A DNA stretch of 6,469 nucleotides from Kiritimatiellia bacterium (lineage in GTDB: Bacteria > Verrucomicrobiota > Kiritimatiellia > RFP12 > DVOR01): contig JAFYMU010000155.1 in assembly GCA_017548245.1 (NCBI GenBank), positions 1 to 6,469 of the forward strand, written 5' to 3'. The translations under genes and the position numbers were made by a program. This document shows, in pieces, positions 1-5,805 of the stretch; within the stretch, counting starts at the first letter, position 1; every line of letters begins with the position of its first letter. The notes beneath the pieces were generated by a model. The model saw only the letters and a program-made list of their open reading frames with translations. It ran no database searches and was not told the origin of the DNA.

Positions 1-1
1 G

Positions 2-445
2 CCGGTGGTTTATCTGTTGGTGGATGGGGAAGAGTGCCGGATGCGTTACACGGCGACCGATGGGTTGCATGGGAGTTGGCATTTTGCCAAGACACGTCAG
101 GATTTGAAGCACCTGCCGGTGATTGTTTTGGATATGTTGGGGGATAAGGATTTCAATCCTGGGCTTGCGGAAAATGCGACCTATGGGTTGAATCGCGTGC
201 TCCTTGCTGCGGCGCGTGACGCAGGGGTGGCGTTGGAGAATGCAGGGGAAATTGTGGATGATCACGTGCCTTTCTTGGTAGAAGGTTGGCGCGCGACCGA
301 TGTGATTGATTTTGATTATGGGCCGAACCACCAGTGGTGGCATACGGCAGCGGATACTTTGGACAAACTGAGTGCAGATTCGCTTGCGCAAACGGCGAAA
401 CTCATTTGTAAAACGGTTGAATACTTGAAAAAGGATAGGCAATGA
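2..445 (+). CDS. M28-family zinc metallo-enzyme, glutaminyl-peptide cyclotransferase-like (5' truncated by the window)
   Basis: Only the C-terminal 147 residues are visible, and the reading frame is open to the left edge. The GTG at 5 lies inside a conserved strand and is not a believable start. Counting that GTG codon as residue 1, the visible motifs match the M28 peptidase/glutaminyl cyclase fold: DGEE at 7-10 (general base Glu and zinc-ligand Glu), VLDMLG at 41-46 with the conserved Asp43, DDHVPFL at 85-91, and WWHT at 111-114 with His113 as the last zinc ligand, followed by the usual DTLDKLS helix. The first zinc-binding His-x-Asp would lie upstream. The DDH-PFL plus WHT combination is closer to glutaminyl cyclases than to typical aminopeptidases, but peptidase activity is not excluded. 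Family members are usually secreted or periplasmic; the signal region is not in view. The stop codon overlaps the next ATG by 4 bp (ATGA), so it is probably co-translated with the gene that follows. Confidence 0.85.
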   Translation, partial: PVVYLLVDGEECRMRYTATDGLHGSWHFAKTRQDLKHLPVIVLDMLGDKDFNPGLAENATYGLNRVLLAAARDAGVALENAGEIVDDHVPFLVEGWRATDVIDFDYGPNHQWWHTAADTLDKLSADSLAQTAKLICKTVEYLKKDRQ

Positions 446-1260
446 TTACTGTATTGATTAATGCGCTTCTCGCGTTGGTGACGGGTGTCACGTTGACGTT
501 GACCGATGTGTCGCCGTGGTACTGGTCGATTCTCTGGGGCTTGCTCGTCTTGGTGGGCGGTCAGGCGGCGTTGGGTTTGATCTTGCGTCGGAAGATGACC
601 GATGTTTCGAACCGTGTGCAACAGGTGATGAAGCAAGGCCAGATTAAGATGCAGGCCAAGGTGCAGCGTTGGCGCACGAAGCCGGTCTCGAGTCAGAAGG
701 CGGCCGAACAGGAATTGGCGAAGGATCGCGATGCGATGATTGCCGAAGTGCAGGCCGTCTTGCGTCCGTTGGAAAAGTATCGCTTGTGGGTGCCGCTCTT
801 GGGTCGTCAGTTGGCTACGATGGAGTTGCAGTTCGCCTGGCAGCGTAAGGATTTTAAGCGCGTGGACATCTTATTGCCGCGTGCACTCTTGATGGAACCC
901 TTCTTGATGTGCATCCGCTTGGCCCGTTTGTGGCAGCAGAACGCGACGACTGAGGAATTGCGCAAGGTCTTTCAGCAGATGGTGCGCCGTGCACGTTATG
1001 GTACGACGGCTTTGGTCTACTGCACCTTTGCGTGGATGTTGGTCAAGCGTGGTGATGTGGATGGCGCCTACCAAGTCTTGGTGGAAGGCGACGAAAAGAA
1101 TGAACATCCGGTGATTAAGTCGAACAAAGAGGTCTTGGCGAACAATCGTGTGGCGCACTTTACCAATGTGGCCTTCGGCGATGAGTGGTACGCGTTGTGG
1201 TTGGAAGAACCCAAGATGCGCGCTAAGCGTGCGCGCGACAATGGCCGTTTCTTTGCCTAA
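442..1260 (+). CDS. Two-TM membrane protein with helical (TPR-like) C-terminal domain, function unknown
   Basis: This is a 272-residue protein that I do not recognise as a named family. Two hydrophobic segments at about 4-20 and 26-48 form an N-terminal hairpin, followed by a basic RRK stretch (49-51) that should place the rest in the cytoplasm. Residues 52-110 are strongly helical and charged, and may be a coiled coil. Residues 110-240 look like a series of amphipathic helix pairs of TPR type (for example around 145-165, 171-185 and 189-214), though I see no clean TPR consensus. The two-TM-then-helical-repeat layout resembles HemY, but the protein is shorter than HemY and there is no heme-pathway neighbour. 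The start is well supported: AAGGA at 431-435 sits 6 bp before the ATG, which overlaps the preceding stop. The C-terminus is basic and ends at a TAATG junction. It may be a scaffold for the neighbouring envelope enzymes; this is inference. Confidence 0.8.
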   Translation: MITVLINALLALVTGVTLTLTDVSPWYWSILWGLLVLVGGQAALGLILRRKMTDVSNRVQQVMKQGQIKMQAKVQRWRTKPVSSQKAAEQELAKDRDAMIAEVQAVLRPLEKYRLWVPLLGRQLATMELQFAWQRKDFKRVDILLPRALLMEPFLMCIRLARLWQQNATTEELRKVFQQMVRRARYGTTALVYCTFAWMLVKRGDVDGAYQVLVEGDEKNEHPVIKSNKEVLANNRVAHFTNVAFGDEWYALWLEEPKMRAKRARDNGRFFA

Positions 1261-1316
1261 TGCGACCCGTGGGTGAACCTTCTCTCACACCCCTCTTTCT
1301 TGAAATGACACGAACA

Positions 1317-1324
1317 GGCGAGGA
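1317..1324 (+). promoter_or_regulatory. Shine-Dalgarno site deciding the start of the polytopic membrane gene
   Basis: GGCGAGGA ends 7 bp before the ATG at 1332. The alternative ATG at 1260, in a TAATG overlap with the previous stop, has no purine-rich site and could only be used by re-initiation. The extra 24 codons do not encode a signal or membrane segment. Confidence 0.65.
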
Positions 1325-1331
1325 TAAATCA

Positions 1332-2894
1332 ATGGATTCTGACCGACTTCCGGCAGAAATTCGGCGATTTGCCTTGCCTTTTTTGTTGATTACCTTTCCC
1401 TTTGCCATCGCCTTTGCAGGGACACCCCTCGTCAGTGGCATGGTCTTTGCGGCCTTTTTCTTCTTGGCCTATCAATTAAATTGTATTAAACCCTTTGGGA
1501 TGATTCTTGGGGCGAGCTTCCTCATCAACTGCCTTTTCTTTTCGGGGGCAGTCATTCACTTTGATACGGATGCCTATATCGCGCCTCAGATTCGCCTCTT
1601 GGCATCGCCCTTTCAGATTACACCCGATGGCTTTTACAGTGCCACGCACTTGGCATTACCCCGTGGATTTAGTGCGTGGTGTGCGGCGCTGTACCGTTTA
1701 ACAGGTTCGATTGACTGCGGGGCGATGTTGGTATGGATGTTGATTCCGGCGGCATGGATTGTGTTGCGCCGCGCCTTGACCCGTTGGCAAACCCTTGTCT
1801 TGCTCCTTTCGCCAGCGCTCTTCCCCAGTCTCTTTAATTTAATGTCTGATGGTTGCGTCTACCTCTTGCTCCTCATTGCGCTTGTGGCGCTTGTGGACAA
1901 GGAGAACTTTTGGATTCCCTTGTTGGCCGCAGCAGGGGCCGCACTCTGTAAGACCTCGGCGTGGATTCCCTGCGCGTTGGTGGGTCTGCTTCTCTTGCGT
2001 TATCACCCCAAGCGTTGGTGGAAGCTCGGACTGGTGGCGATTGTGGTCTTGGGTTACAACCTCCCAACACTCCGCATGATGTGCGCGGGCGGCCTTTCTG
2101 AAATCTCGGCAGACTTTGATTGCGCCAATGATGCGGCGAAGGCGATGGGCTATTGGGCCCGTTTGGCATACGTCTACTTGGGCCATTGGACCACAACGAC
2201 GCAACCGGTCTTTGGTGCTCACGTGGGGGGCGTGGATGGTGGCGGCGTGGATGGGTTGGGACCCGTCTTCCGTTTGGCAGTGTGGTGTTCGCTGGCGGTT
2301 TTGATTTGCTTTAGAAAGCGGCTGAAGGGTTGGGGCTTGCCCTTGGTCTTGGCGTGGGGAAGTGTCTTGGTGATGCCTACGCTCTATATCGGTTATGCGC
2401 GTTATGTGCCGTGGCTCTTTCCTGCGGTGATGTTGCCCTTGGCATTGGTTGCGCCGCGGTGTTCAATGCTATTGAGTGGCGCGCTCTGCGTGGTGCCAAC
2501 GTTATGGTTGGGCTGGCGTATTGCGCTTTCTACGGAAGTGGTTCGAGTGGCGTGCCATGCCACGGCGGTGCAGAGTGGGGTTTACAATATCCGCTGCACC
2601 TTCCGTGATCAGTTGACGGAGGTAGCGCAACCAACGTTGAGTGGTTCCTTAATTTACTCCTATCAGATGGACGAAGGTTATTTCCCGCCGATTCAGCGCA
2701 CCCATTTTGAAGATATGAAGGCGGTTTCACCCTTTGCGAAGGCACATGATGTGCAGGCGTACATGGTCAAGACCTGGGCGCCTTGGATGATTTGCCATTT
2801 TCCCGAATACCTTTTTGATTTATTGACATTACGAACGCGTTGGCTCTTGGCCCCACGAGGTTTGACAGATGACCTTTCTACCGCTCACCGTTGA
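1332..2894 (+). CDS. Polytopic membrane protein, GT-C glycosyltransferase-like topology, function unknown
   Basis: This is a 520-residue protein with roughly 11-13 hydrophobic segments (about 13-30, 32-48, 55-72, 130-147, 153-170, 174-189, 193-208, 211-223, 230-242, 312-326, 334-352, 359-374 and 379-398), then a C-terminal region of about 120 residues that is mostly soluble. The first long non-membrane loop (73-129) begins with an acidic DTD motif at 78-80. An acidic motif in the first outer loop is the hallmark of GT-C enzymes that use lipid-linked sugars (PMT, ArnT, PglB types), so a lipid-linked glycosyl or similar transfer role is possible. I see no stronger family signature. A second loop (243-311) contains an odd Gly/Asp-rich GGVDGGGVDG run. 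The start at 1332 is chosen because GAGGA lies 8 bp upstream. An in-frame ATG at 1260 overlaps the previous stop (TAATG) and would add 24 residues, but it lacks a ribosome-binding site. The 3' end overlaps the next gene by 26 bp. Confidence 0.8.
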   Translation: MDSDRLPAEIRRFALPFLLITFPFAIAFAGTPLVSGMVFAAFFFLAYQLNCIKPFGMILGASFLINCLFFSGAVIHFDTDAYIAPQIRLLASPFQITPDGFYSATHLALPRGFSAWCAALYRLTGSIDCGAMLVWMLIPAAWIVLRRALTRWQTLVLLLSPALFPSLFNLMSDGCVYLLLLIALVALVDKENFWIPLLAAAGAALCKTSAWIPCALVGLLLLRYHPKRWWKLGLVAIVVLGYNLPTLRMMCAGGLSEISADFDCANDAAKAMGYWARLAYVYLGHWTTTTQPVFGAHVGGVDGGGVDGLGPVFRLAVWCSLAVLICFRKRLKGWGLPLVLAWGSVLVMPTLYIGYARYVPWLFPAVMLPLALVAPRCSMLLSGALCVVPTLWLGWRIALSTEVVRVACHATAVQSGVYNIRCTFRDQLTEVAQPTLSGSLIYSYQMDEGYFPPIQRTHFEDMKAVSPFAKAHDVQAYMVKTWAPWMICHFPEYLFDLLTLRTRWLLAPRGLTDDLSTAHR

Positions 2895-4293
2895 GGATCT
2901 TCCTCGATTATTACCCTATTTTGCAAAGCAACCCTTCCGTTTGAGCGACTATACGGTTGGTTTTCAGTTGATGTGGTCGCTCTATGCTGCAACGCAATAT
3001 GCAGAGGTGGAGGGTTGCCTCGTCTTGCGTTCGAACTATGGCGGCAAGGTGCGATTCCACTATCCCTTGTCGCCTGAGGCCGATGTGGCGGCAGAGTTGC
3101 GCGCGTTGGAGAGGTTGGAACACTATTGCGTGGTGGAGGGCGATGTCTTGGTCTTGGCGAGTGTGCCGGGCGAACGCCTCGCGATGTTGACCCACCGTTA
3201 TGGACGTAATCTCACGTTGACGAATCCAAGAACGTGGCGCGACTATCTCTACAATATCTCAGACTTTGCGGACTACGCGGGAAAACGGTTCTCTGGCCAA
3301 CGCAACCACGTCTCGAAGTTCCGCCGCAACTATCCCAACGCGACCTTCCGTTTGCTCACGATGGACGATATGCCCGCCGTGCGCGATTTCCTTCAGGAGT
3401 ATGCCGAACGCCAATATGCCAAGAACTCCTTCATTGCGAATGAGGAACTGAAGGGTTCGTATCGTCTTCTGGATGCCTTTGAGACCTTGCAGATGGTCGG
3501 CGGTATCTTGCTTGTCGAGGATAAGATTGTCGCGGTAACGATTGGTGATATTGCGGGCGATACCTTGGTAATTCATGTGGAAAAGGCCTTGGTGGGCTAT
3601 GAAGGGGTGTACCCAACGATTGCCCATGAGTTCGCAAAAGCGGTGCGTCGCGAGGGTTTGGTCTATATCAATCGCGAGGATGATGCGGGCGATTGCGGTT
3701 TGCGTAAGTCCAAATTGCAGTACAATCCCATTCAGATTTTGGACAAGTACACTTTCGAACCCAAACGTGTCATTGAAGAGATCGAACAGGCACCGACCTT
3801 GCACTCCACGCGTTTGACCTTGCGTCCCGTCGCGGATGAGGAGGTGCATGCGTTTGGGCGCTTGGCAAGGAATATCGAACGGAACCGTTTTTGGGGTTGG
3901 GATTGGCGTTCGGCCTGGACGCAAGAGGGCGACCCGCGCGATGGTTGGTTCCTTGACTTGACGCGGAAGGACTTTGAGGCGCGTCGCGAAATCTCGTTGG
4001 GTATCTACGAAGGCGAGACCTTCCTCGGTGAAGCAGTCTTCCATAACTTTACCTATGACCACATGGTTGAACTCGGCGTTCGCCTCTTGCCTGAGGCCGA
4101 ACGGAAGGGTTATGCCACCGAGGCGATGCGTTGTATGGCCGACTATGCGCTCTGTTATTGGGGCCTTGAGAAGGTGATGGCCAAGTGTTTTAAGGATAAC
4201 TTGGCCTCCAAGAAGATGTTGCAAACGGCGGGATTGCGTCCAACCTCCGAGGATGAACAGTTTTACTACTTCTCGCGAACGGCCAAGAACTAA
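2869..4293 (+). CDS. DUF2156 (LPG-synthase C-terminal-like) - GNAT fusion acyltransferase
   Basis: A 474-residue soluble protein made of two recognisable parts. Residues 1 to about 297 match the DUF2156 family, which has a double GNAT-like fold related to the catalytic part of MprF. Diagnostic segments are DYLYN at 125-129, GKRFSGQRNHVSKF at 138-151, and INREDDAGDCGLRKSKL at 267-283 followed by Y285, P287 and the KY pair at 293-294. Residues about 312-470 form a RimJ/RimL-type GNAT domain. It opens with TRLTLRPV (314-321), has an acetyl-CoA loop at LPEAERKGYATEAM (407-420), and a KDNLASKKMLQTAGL motif (442-456) with the conserved Asn444. The family context implies transfer of an aminoacyl or acyl group from a charged carrier plus acetyl-CoA-dependent N-acetylation, but the acceptor is unknown. 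The start has ACGAGG 8 bp upstream and lies inside the end of the membrane-protein gene, so the two are probably translated together. Stand-alone DUF2156 proteins are about 300 residues, so the extra GNAT module is a true fusion in one intact frame. Confidence 0.88.
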   Translation: MTFLPLTVEDLPRLLPYFAKQPFRLSDYTVGFQLMWSLYAATQYAEVEGCLVLRSNYGGKVRFHYPLSPEADVAAELRALERLEHYCVVEGDVLVLASVPGERLAMLTHRYGRNLTLTNPRTWRDYLYNISDFADYAGKRFSGQRNHVSKFRRNYPNATFRLLTMDDMPAVRDFLQEYAERQYAKNSFIANEELKGSYRLLDAFETLQMVGGILLVEDKIVAVTIGDIAGDTLVIHVEKALVGYEGVYPTIAHEFAKAVRREGLVYINREDDAGDCGLRKSKLQYNPIQILDKYTFEPKRVIEEIEQAPTLHSTRLTLRPVADEEVHAFGRLARNIERNRFWGWDWRSAWTQEGDPRDGWFLDLTRKDFEARREISLGIYEGETFLGEAVFHNFTYDHMVELGVRLLPEAERKGYATEAMRCMADYALCYWGLEKVMAKCFKDNLASKKMLQTAGLRPTSEDEQFYYFSRTAKN

Positions 4294-4297
4294 GGAG
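4292..4297 (+). promoter_or_regulatory. Shine-Dalgarno site for the tail-anchored protein
   Basis: AAGGAG overlaps the TAA stop of the fusion acyltransferase gene. It is 8 bp from the ATG at 4306 and only 2 bp from the ATG at 4300, which favours the second ATG. Confidence 0.7.
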
Positions 4298-4305
4298 ACA
4301 TGGCG

Positions 4306-4728
4306 ATGTTTTTAGAAACCGAACGCACCCCAGTGCAACCTGCGAACGCAAGCCTGATCCATGAAATGATGGGGAATAAGGAGCAGTGTGGCGATTTTTT
4401 GGTTTTGCTGAAGAGCCAAGCGGAAGAAGATTCTGCTTTTATGCAGTTCGCCTTTGATGACGAGACCTCGGGGACCTTGGAATATCGCGATGAGGAAACC
4501 TTGTATTGTTGCACGCGTCCCGTTACAACGCTGGAGGCAGAAACGGCGTTGGTGGAGTACCTGAATGGGCGCGATGACTGGAAGCTTCGGTTTCAATGGG
4601 ACGAAGTCAAGTTGGGTAACGGCGCGTTGGCGTTTTTTGAAAAGCCTTGGGTTGCAGCGCTGATTGTGCTCGCCATCTTGGCCGTACTCTTGTACAAGCG
4701 GGGCTTCTTGACGGCCTTGTTGAAGTAA
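4306..4728 (+). CDS. Small acidic protein with C-terminal membrane anchor, unknown family
   Basis: A 140-residue protein that I do not recognise. Residues 1-112 are soluble and acidic, with a compact alpha/beta look and a Cys pair at 68-69. One strongly hydrophobic helix at about 115-130 is followed by KR and a short tail ending in Lys. It has no signal peptide, so the likely topology is a tail-anchored cytoplasmic domain (N-in, single C-terminal anchor). AAGGAG (4292-4297), which overlaps the stop of the preceding gene, is 8 bp from the ATG at 4306 but only 2 bp from an alternative in-frame ATG at 4300. I therefore prefer the later start; the longer form adds Met-Ala. It is the last gene of the plus-strand cluster, followed within 25 bp by a terminator hairpin. 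Its position suggests a membrane-tethered accessory of the upstream acyltransferase or membrane protein; this is inference only. Confidence 0.75.
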   Translation: MFLETERTPVQPANASLIHEMMGNKEQCGDFLVLLKSQAEEDSAFMQFAFDDETSGTLEYRDEETLYCCTRPVTTLEAETALVEYLNGRDDWKLRFQWDEVKLGNGALAFFEKPWVAALIVLAILAVLLYKRGFLTALLK

Positions 4729-4748
4729 ACGGGCGTGTCAATTAAATA

Positions 4749-4780
4749 AAAGCGCGACGTGGATTTCCGCGTCGCGCTTT
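4749..4780. terminator. Intrinsic terminator between the convergent clusters
   Basis: Arms 4749-4762 and 4767-4780 pair over 14 bp with one G-T wobble (AAAGCGCGACG core) around an ATTT loop. On the minus strand the stem is followed by TTTTATTTAATT, a proper U-tract, so it ends the GDSL transcript efficiently. On the plus strand the stem ends in TTT and then runs into CTGTTGG, so it should stop the upstream operon less strongly. It fills most of the 73-bp gap between the two stop codons. Confidence 0.9.
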
Positions 4781-4801
4781 CTGTTGGGCCTGCTGAAGAC
4801 G

Positions 4802-5524
4802 TTATTCAGCCGGTGTACCCATGAACTCCTTGGCCACGGCTTCACCCCAAAGGCGGTGGCCTTCTTTGTTGGGATGGAGCAAGTCGGGCAACAAATCACG
4901 GCGTAGGGTGTGGCCATCTTCGGCGAGGTAGCAGGCGGAGATGTCAACGTGACGAACTGTGGTGCCGTTGGCAAGGGTGGGGATGGACTGGTTGATGATG
5001 TCATTGATGCGACGATTGGGGTCGCTGCCATTCTGGCCACGCGGGAAGATGGAGAGTACCGTGATGGTGGCTTGGGGGCATTTTTCCTGGAGCGTGGTGA
5101 CAATGGCTTGGATGCCAGCAAAAGTGTCTTCGGGTTTGGCATGAATGTTGTGGCCAGTGTTATTGGTGCCAATCATCAACATAATGCGCTTCGGGGCAAC
5201 GACAGACCAGTCAATGCGGTTGATACGCCAGAGCACCTCTTGAGTTCGGTCGCCGCTAAAGCCGAGGTTGAGCGGTTTGCCAAAGTAGTGCGTCTGTAAA
5301 TCAGGGGCCACGACATCCCAGTTGTGGGTGATCGAGTCGCCGATTAACACCGTATCGTGTTGTTGTTTCGCCTGCGCCTCTTTCTCAGCGAGGCGAACCT
5401 TCCACCAGTTAAGTCCGAGACGATGTGCAGGCACAATCGCGGGATTGGTGGGCGGCGTCTGCTGTGCGAAGAGTGCAGTGGTGGTCAACGTCAGGAGGAG
5501 CAGTGTAGAGAGGAGGCGTTTCAT
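4802..5524 (-). CDS. Secreted GDSL/SGNH-family esterase (PAF-acetylhydrolase IB-like)
   Basis: A 240-residue hydrolase with a clear N-terminal signal peptide: MKR, a Leu/Thr-rich core, and probable cleavage after Ala20 in ALFA-Q. There is no lipobox, so it is periplasmic or secreted. All SGNH blocks are present: block I GDSIT at 62-66 with the nucleophile Ser64; block II GFSGDRT at 88-94 (oxyanion Gly); block III GTNN at 119-122 with Asn121; and block V DLLH at 214-217 with Asp214 and His217. The VLWRI (97-101) after block II and the GTNN form of block III resemble the platelet-activating-factor acetylhydrolase IB subunit. Bacterial relatives are commonly acetyl esterases acting on carbohydrates, so removal of O-acetyl groups from glycans is a plausible role, but the substrate cannot be read from the sequence. 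The start at 5524 is chosen over an upstream in-frame ATG at 5578 because AAAGG (5531-5535) lies 6 bp from it and the signal peptide then begins at residue 1. Confidence 0.92.
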   Translation of the reverse strand: MKRLLSTLLLLTLTTTALFAQQTPPTNPAIVPAHRLGLNWWKVRLAEKEAQAKQQHDTVLIGDSITHNWDVVAPDLQTHYFGKPLNLGFSGDRTQEVLWRINRIDWSVVAPKRIMLMIGTNNTGHNIHAKPEDTFAGIQAIVTTLQEKCPQATITVLSIFPRGQNGSDPNRRINDIINQSIPTLANGTTVRHVDISACYLAEDGHTLRRDLLPDLLHPNKEGHRLWGEAVAKEFMGTPAE

Positions 5525-5542
5525 GTCAAACCTTTCGATAAC

Positions 5543-5578
5543 GTGAATGCCTTTACTGTAGCACGTCTCTTCATTCAC
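5543..5578. repeat. 7-bp inverted repeat upstream of the GDSL esterase
   Basis: GTGAATG at 5543-5549 and CATTCAC at 5572-5578 are perfect inverted copies separated by 22 bp. They lie in the gap between the microprotein stop and the esterase ATG and enclose the possible -10 element. This spacing (29 bp between arm centres, close to three helical turns) would suit a dimeric regulator or a looped transcript. Chance occurrence is possible. Confidence 0.45.
5555..5563 (-). promoter_or_regulatory. Possible extended -10 promoter for the GDSL esterase
   Basis: The minus strand reads TGCTACAGT, an extended -10 (TGnTACAGT). No good -35 box stands 16-18 bp further upstream. Transcription from here would start near 5548 and give a leader of about 24 bases before the esterase ATG. 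The match is modest. Confidence 0.35.
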
Positions 5579-5616
5579 AAGCGAGTAAAGTTGTTAGAAA
5601 AAGCGCACCTGTCTAC

Positions 5617-5635
5617 AAAAAGCTACGCTCTGCGT
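5617..5635 (-). terminator. Weak possible terminator after the microprotein gene
   Basis: On the minus strand a 4-bp stem (ACGC/GCGT, arms 5632-5635 and 5625-5628) with an AGA loop overlaps the stop codon and is followed shortly by five T residues (5617-5621). The stem is too short for confident termination, so read-through into the esterase gene is likely. Confidence 0.25.
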
Positions 5636-5805
5636 TACTTCTTTTTCCAACAGAGGAGCGCAACCCCCAGTGCAGAGGTGAGCACAATCAAGCCAATAAT
5701 CAACGAGTAGACGAGCAAGGCTTGCGTATCGGTGAGGAAAAAGAAGAGAAGTGCCATGAGCAGGCAGGCTTCAAGCGCTGCAAAGGTAATGAGGGCTTTT
5801 TTCAT
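5635..5805 (-). CDS. 56-residue two-TM microprotein, unknown
   Basis: A short open frame with strong signs of being real. Its ATG follows directly on the TAA of the BRCT gene (TAAATG), and GGAG at 5814-5817 lies 8 bp upstream. The product starts MKKALITF, has a hydrophobic helix at about 4-24, a short polar turn (TDTQ, 25-28), a second hydrophobic helix at about 29-53, and ends in WKKK. With basic residues at both termini it should be a membrane hairpin with both ends in the cytoplasm. The first segment, with its MKK start, could also be read as a signal peptide, but no cleavage motif is evident. I know no family match. The tight junction implies co-transcription and coupled translation with the BRCT protein. 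It lacks the length, charge and single-helix form of typical type I toxins, so I do not call it one. Confidence 0.7.
   Translation of the reverse strand: MKKALITFAALEACLLMALLFFFLTDTQALLVYSLIIGLIVLTSALGVALLCWKKK

Noticed and set aside
1271..1292. GGGTG/CACCC hairpin in the gap after the two-TM protein gene
   Set aside because: The stem is only 5 bp with a 12-base loop and no U-tract; too weak for a terminator.
1300..1328. TTGAAA with GATAAA 17 bp later, a promoter-like pair in the gap before the membrane protein gene
   Set aside because: Transcription would begin at or after the chosen ATG at 1332, and the genes on both sides look co-transcribed; likely chance.
2823..2828. Perfect TTGACA hexamer inside the end of the membrane protein gene
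   Set aside because: No -10-like sequence at 16-18 bp; it lies within coding sequence, just before a coupled start.
3259..4224. Long open frame of 321 codons on the minus strand opposite the fusion acyltransferase gene
   Set aside because: It lies wholly antisense to a gene with clear domain motifs, its translation shows no recognisable family, and it is best explained by the codon bias of the plus-strand gene.
4738..5172. Minus-strand 144-codon frame overlapping the esterase in another phase
   Set aside because: It is Pro/Ser/Thr-rich low-complexity, runs through the terminator hairpin, and is out of phase with the esterase, which has all SGNH motifs.
4910..5299. Plus-strand Gly/Val-rich frame of 129 codons
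   Set aside because: It is a reverse-frame shadow of the esterase with no start signal.
5525..5578. 18-residue N-terminal extension of the esterase from the ATG at 5578
   Set aside because: It would bury the signal peptide and span the inverted repeat and possible promoter; the ATG at 5524 has its own SD site.
5357..5710. Plus-strand frame of 117 codons opposite the esterase start and the microprotein gene
   Set aside because: It has no ribosome-binding site and no domain-like translation, and it crosses two opposite-strand genes with good start signals.
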